From Thermomonas sp. (GTDB taxonomy: Bacteria > Pseudomonadota > Gammaproteobacteria > Xanthomonadales > Xanthomonadaceae): a stretch of 64,000 nucleotides of DNA. The notes beneath the pieces are model-generated. The model did not search any database and was not told the DNA's origin. It saw nothing but the letters and a program-made list of their open reading frames with translations. The stretch spans positions 1 to 64,000 of the forward strand of contig NZ_JADZDS010000051.1 of assembly GCF_020850895.1 (NCBI RefSeq). The letters are read 5' to 3'. Positions 62,485 through 64,000 of the stretch are shown in pieces (position 1 is the stretch's first letter; each line of letters starts with the position of its first letter). Both the position numbers and the translations under genes were made by a program.

Positions 62485-63690
62485 TCAGGGCCGCACAGTG
62501 GATTCCCGGGCAGGCTCGCCGGCTCCTGATCCATTGCGAGATGCGCCTGTCGTCTCGGCACCTGACCCATGATCCCCGGGATCTGGGGCAGTTTCTTCCG
62601 CCTGTTCCGTTTCGTCGACGCCCTCGCCGGTCGCAGGCACGTCCGGGATGGGCGCCTCGGATGGAATCGCGAGTATCGCCCCGTCCAGTTCGGCCATTGG
62701 ACTTTCGACCGGACAGCGCGGATCCGGAAAACCGAACTTCGCACGCAGTGCCAAGCCACAGGCATTGATGTCGGCCACGTCCTGTCGGGCCTCGTCTGCG
62801 GGCTGCACGCACTGCACCTCGTAGGCGCGCCGGAAGGCATCGCGCCGTTGCAGGAATTCCGTTCCGCAGCGGCGCGCCAGTCGGATCCGGTCAAGGTCAT
62901 CCTCGACCGCATTGGCACCGGCCAAACCAAATTTGTCCAGTTCCGCGTCGGTCAGGACATGCACGGTGCGGTTGGGCACCGTGGTCATCAAGTCGTAGAC
63001 CTCAGCCGAAGCGCCATTGCGTTCGAGGTAGTTGCGCAGCTCCTCGCTGAGTACGCGCAACTCCTCGCCCAACTCCTTGCGGGACGTGGCATTGGATCGA
63101 ATCCGGATCATCCGGTGGATGCCGACCGGCCCCACGATCACACGCATGTCGCCCGCCGCGAGGATCAGCACGCAGGCACTGTGGCACACCGAATCCCCGC
63201 GCACCCAGATCGTCCAGTCGTTCTCGCCGATCGCGTCACCGGCGCGCATTGCCGCCTCCACGCTGCCACCGGTGGAATCAATGTCGAGGATGCGCTTGCC
63301 GATGCCAAGATCGCTTGCGACCTTGCCGGCGCGCTCGGCCAGTGCTGCGAAACTGGCCGTGATCTTGCCCTTGTAGCGCAGCCGCATCAGGCCACTGGCG
63401 CGGCAATCCTGCATGGTCGTGCGCAGGTCGATATAAGCCAGCGACAGCACCGACTTTCCGTCCCCTTCGCGATAATTGGCACCGCAGTCGATGGCGGCAT
63501 CCCCCGCCTCCAGCCGCACCGGCGACCAGTCGATCGTCGCCTGCGGCTTGCGCTGCACCACCGGCGCCGCCGTCACTGGCTGGTCTGCGCTGGCGCTGGT
63601 CTGGCCGGCAGGAACCGGCTGGCGGTTACAGGCCAACAGCAGCAGGCACAACAGCAGCGGCAACCAGCGTGGCGACATCGAACGCTTCAT
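62485..63690 (-). CDS. Lipoprotein with ClpP-like fold (COG3904-like)
   Basis: This 401-residue lipoprotein has a signal ending in LLLACNRQ. A ClpP/crotonase-like region follows: KRILDIDSTGGSVEAAMRAG, GDSVCHSACVLILAAGDMRV and VGPVGIHRM, which match COG3904-type predicted periplasmic proteins. The Ser in CHSACVL is at the nucleophile position. A helical region and a Pro/Glu-rich tail end the protein. The ATG at 63690 is preferred to one six codons upstream. It converges with the DUF2207 gene, four bases between the stops. Confidence 0.85.
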   Translation of the reverse strand: MKRSMSPRWLPLLLCLLLLACNRQPVPAGQTSASADQPVTAAPVVQRKPQATIDWSPVRLEAGDAAIDCGANYREGDGKSVLSLAYIDLRTTMQDCRASGLMRLRYKGKITASFAALAERAGKVASDLGIGKRILDIDSTGGSVEAAMRAGDAIGENDWTIWVRGDSVCHSACVLILAAGDMRVIVGPVGIHRMIRIRSNATSRKELGEELRVLSEELRNYLERNGASAEVYDLMTTVPNRTVHVLTDAELDKFGLAGANAVEDDLDRIRLARRCGTEFLQRRDAFRRAYEVQCVQPADEARQDVADINACGLALRAKFGFPDPRCPVESPMAELDGAILAIPSEAPIPDVPATGEGVDETEQAEETAPDPGDHGSGAETTGASRNGSGAGEPARESTVRP

Positions 63691-63872
63691 ATCAGGGGAG
63701 CGTGGCAAGTTTAGTACGCCCGGACGGAATGGACACCTGCACCAGAGCGTTCGCCACGCAATGCGGCGGAGACCACGTCGTTCGAAGGACTCCGCCCCGC
63801 AGGGGCATGCCTGCTGTTCCGGCGAACCGCCCCGGCAGTAAGATCAAGGCGGGGCAACAGCGGGGGAATCGC

Positions 63873-64000
63873 TTGGCGAATGACACCGATCGATCGCGCG
63901 TGATGGTGAATGGCGTCCCCTTGTCGAAACTCGGCGACAAGGGCATGTGGTTCATCTACCCGTTTTTCGGCATCCACATGCTGATGTTCGGGCTGTCCGG
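63873..64000 (+). CDS. Start of an unknown membrane protein, cut by window end
   Basis: Only about 40 codons are visible, ending at the window edge. The frame reads M-V-N-G-V-P-L-S-K-L-G-D-K-G from an ATG at 63903. It then enters a hydrophobic stretch MWFIYPFFGIHMLMFGLSG that looks like the first transmembrane helix. A TTG at 63873 would add ten residues (L-A-N-D-T-D-R-S-R-V). I do not recognise the family. The 160 bp before it hold a GGCGGAG/CTCCGCC inverted repeat around 63764-63795. Confidence 0.5.
   Translation, partial: MANDTDRSRVMVNGVPLSKLGDKGMWFIYPFFGIHMLMFGLS

Noticed and set aside
60414-62930. An 838-codon minus-strand frame opposite the LemA/DUF2207 genes
   Set aside because: It is the antisense shadow of two well-supported genes, with no family signature.

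Overview
The window is GC-rich and densely coded. It carries nadC, DUF3301, sspAB, petABC, miaB, ybeZ (phoH), ybeY, T2SS gspA/gspB genes, an Oar-like TonB receptor and REP-type palindromes. This fits a gammaproteobacterium of the Xanthomonadaceae/Lysobacteraceae (Lysobacter, Luteimonas, Thermomonas or Pseudoxanthomonas-like). The family assignment is inferred from gene content and protein style, not from a database search.

Positions 1-24139 form one large exopolysaccharide/O-antigen locus, entirely on the minus strand and read from high to low coordinates. It opens beside a tRNA-Val(CAC) gene with an export module: Wza lipoprotein, Wzc-type tyrosine autokinase, a membrane-anchored J-domain protein, a TPR-like protein and a small secreted protein. 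Next come an O-antigen ligase/polymerase-like protein, an acyltransferase-3/SGNH O-acyltransferase broken in a run of 11 C, a TviB-like nucleotide-sugar dehydrogenase and a UDP-glucuronate decarboxylase. An RfaH antiterminator follows, with its own promoter and a CRP/Clp-like site, and ends in a terminator. About 85 nt further on lies a JUMPstart/ops element (GGCGGTAGCGTG) that heads the second half: an EPS-associated MarR regulator, galE, an ABC transporter pair (Wzm/Wzt), a frameshifted methyltransferase, WecB 2-epimerase, an NAD-dependent epimerase, a methyltransferase and two glycosyltransferases. A decayed copy of the start of one glycosyltransferase shows that the locus has been remodelled.

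Positions 24362-45857 are mostly housekeeping: tRNA-Val, ppnN, a TonB receptor, marC, an SDR with lost catalytic residues, grxD, sodB, purEK, a Trm112-family protein, nadC, DUF3301, an SGNH hydrolase, sspBA, the cytochrome bc1 complex petABC, a lytic transglycosylase, miaB and a periplasmic amidohydrolase.

Positions 46031-52866 hold a propeller-sensor diguanylate cyclase and a TetR-HlyD-ABC efflux operon with a palindromic operator. Together with the amidohydrolase they separate miaB from ybeZ/ybeY, which are usually close together. From 52952 onward come ybeZ, an unknown exported protein, ybeY, gspA/gspB, a ybcJ-like S4 protein, an ECF sigma factor with a membrane partner, LemA with a DUF2207 protein, a COG3904-like lipoprotein and the start of an unknown membrane protein cut by the window end.

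The most interesting signals are the RfaH/ops pair inside the polysaccharide locus, the possible phase-variable poly-C tract in the O-acyltransferase, the J-domain/TPR/secreted-protein trio linked to Wza-Wzc, and several families of dispersed intergenic repeats.
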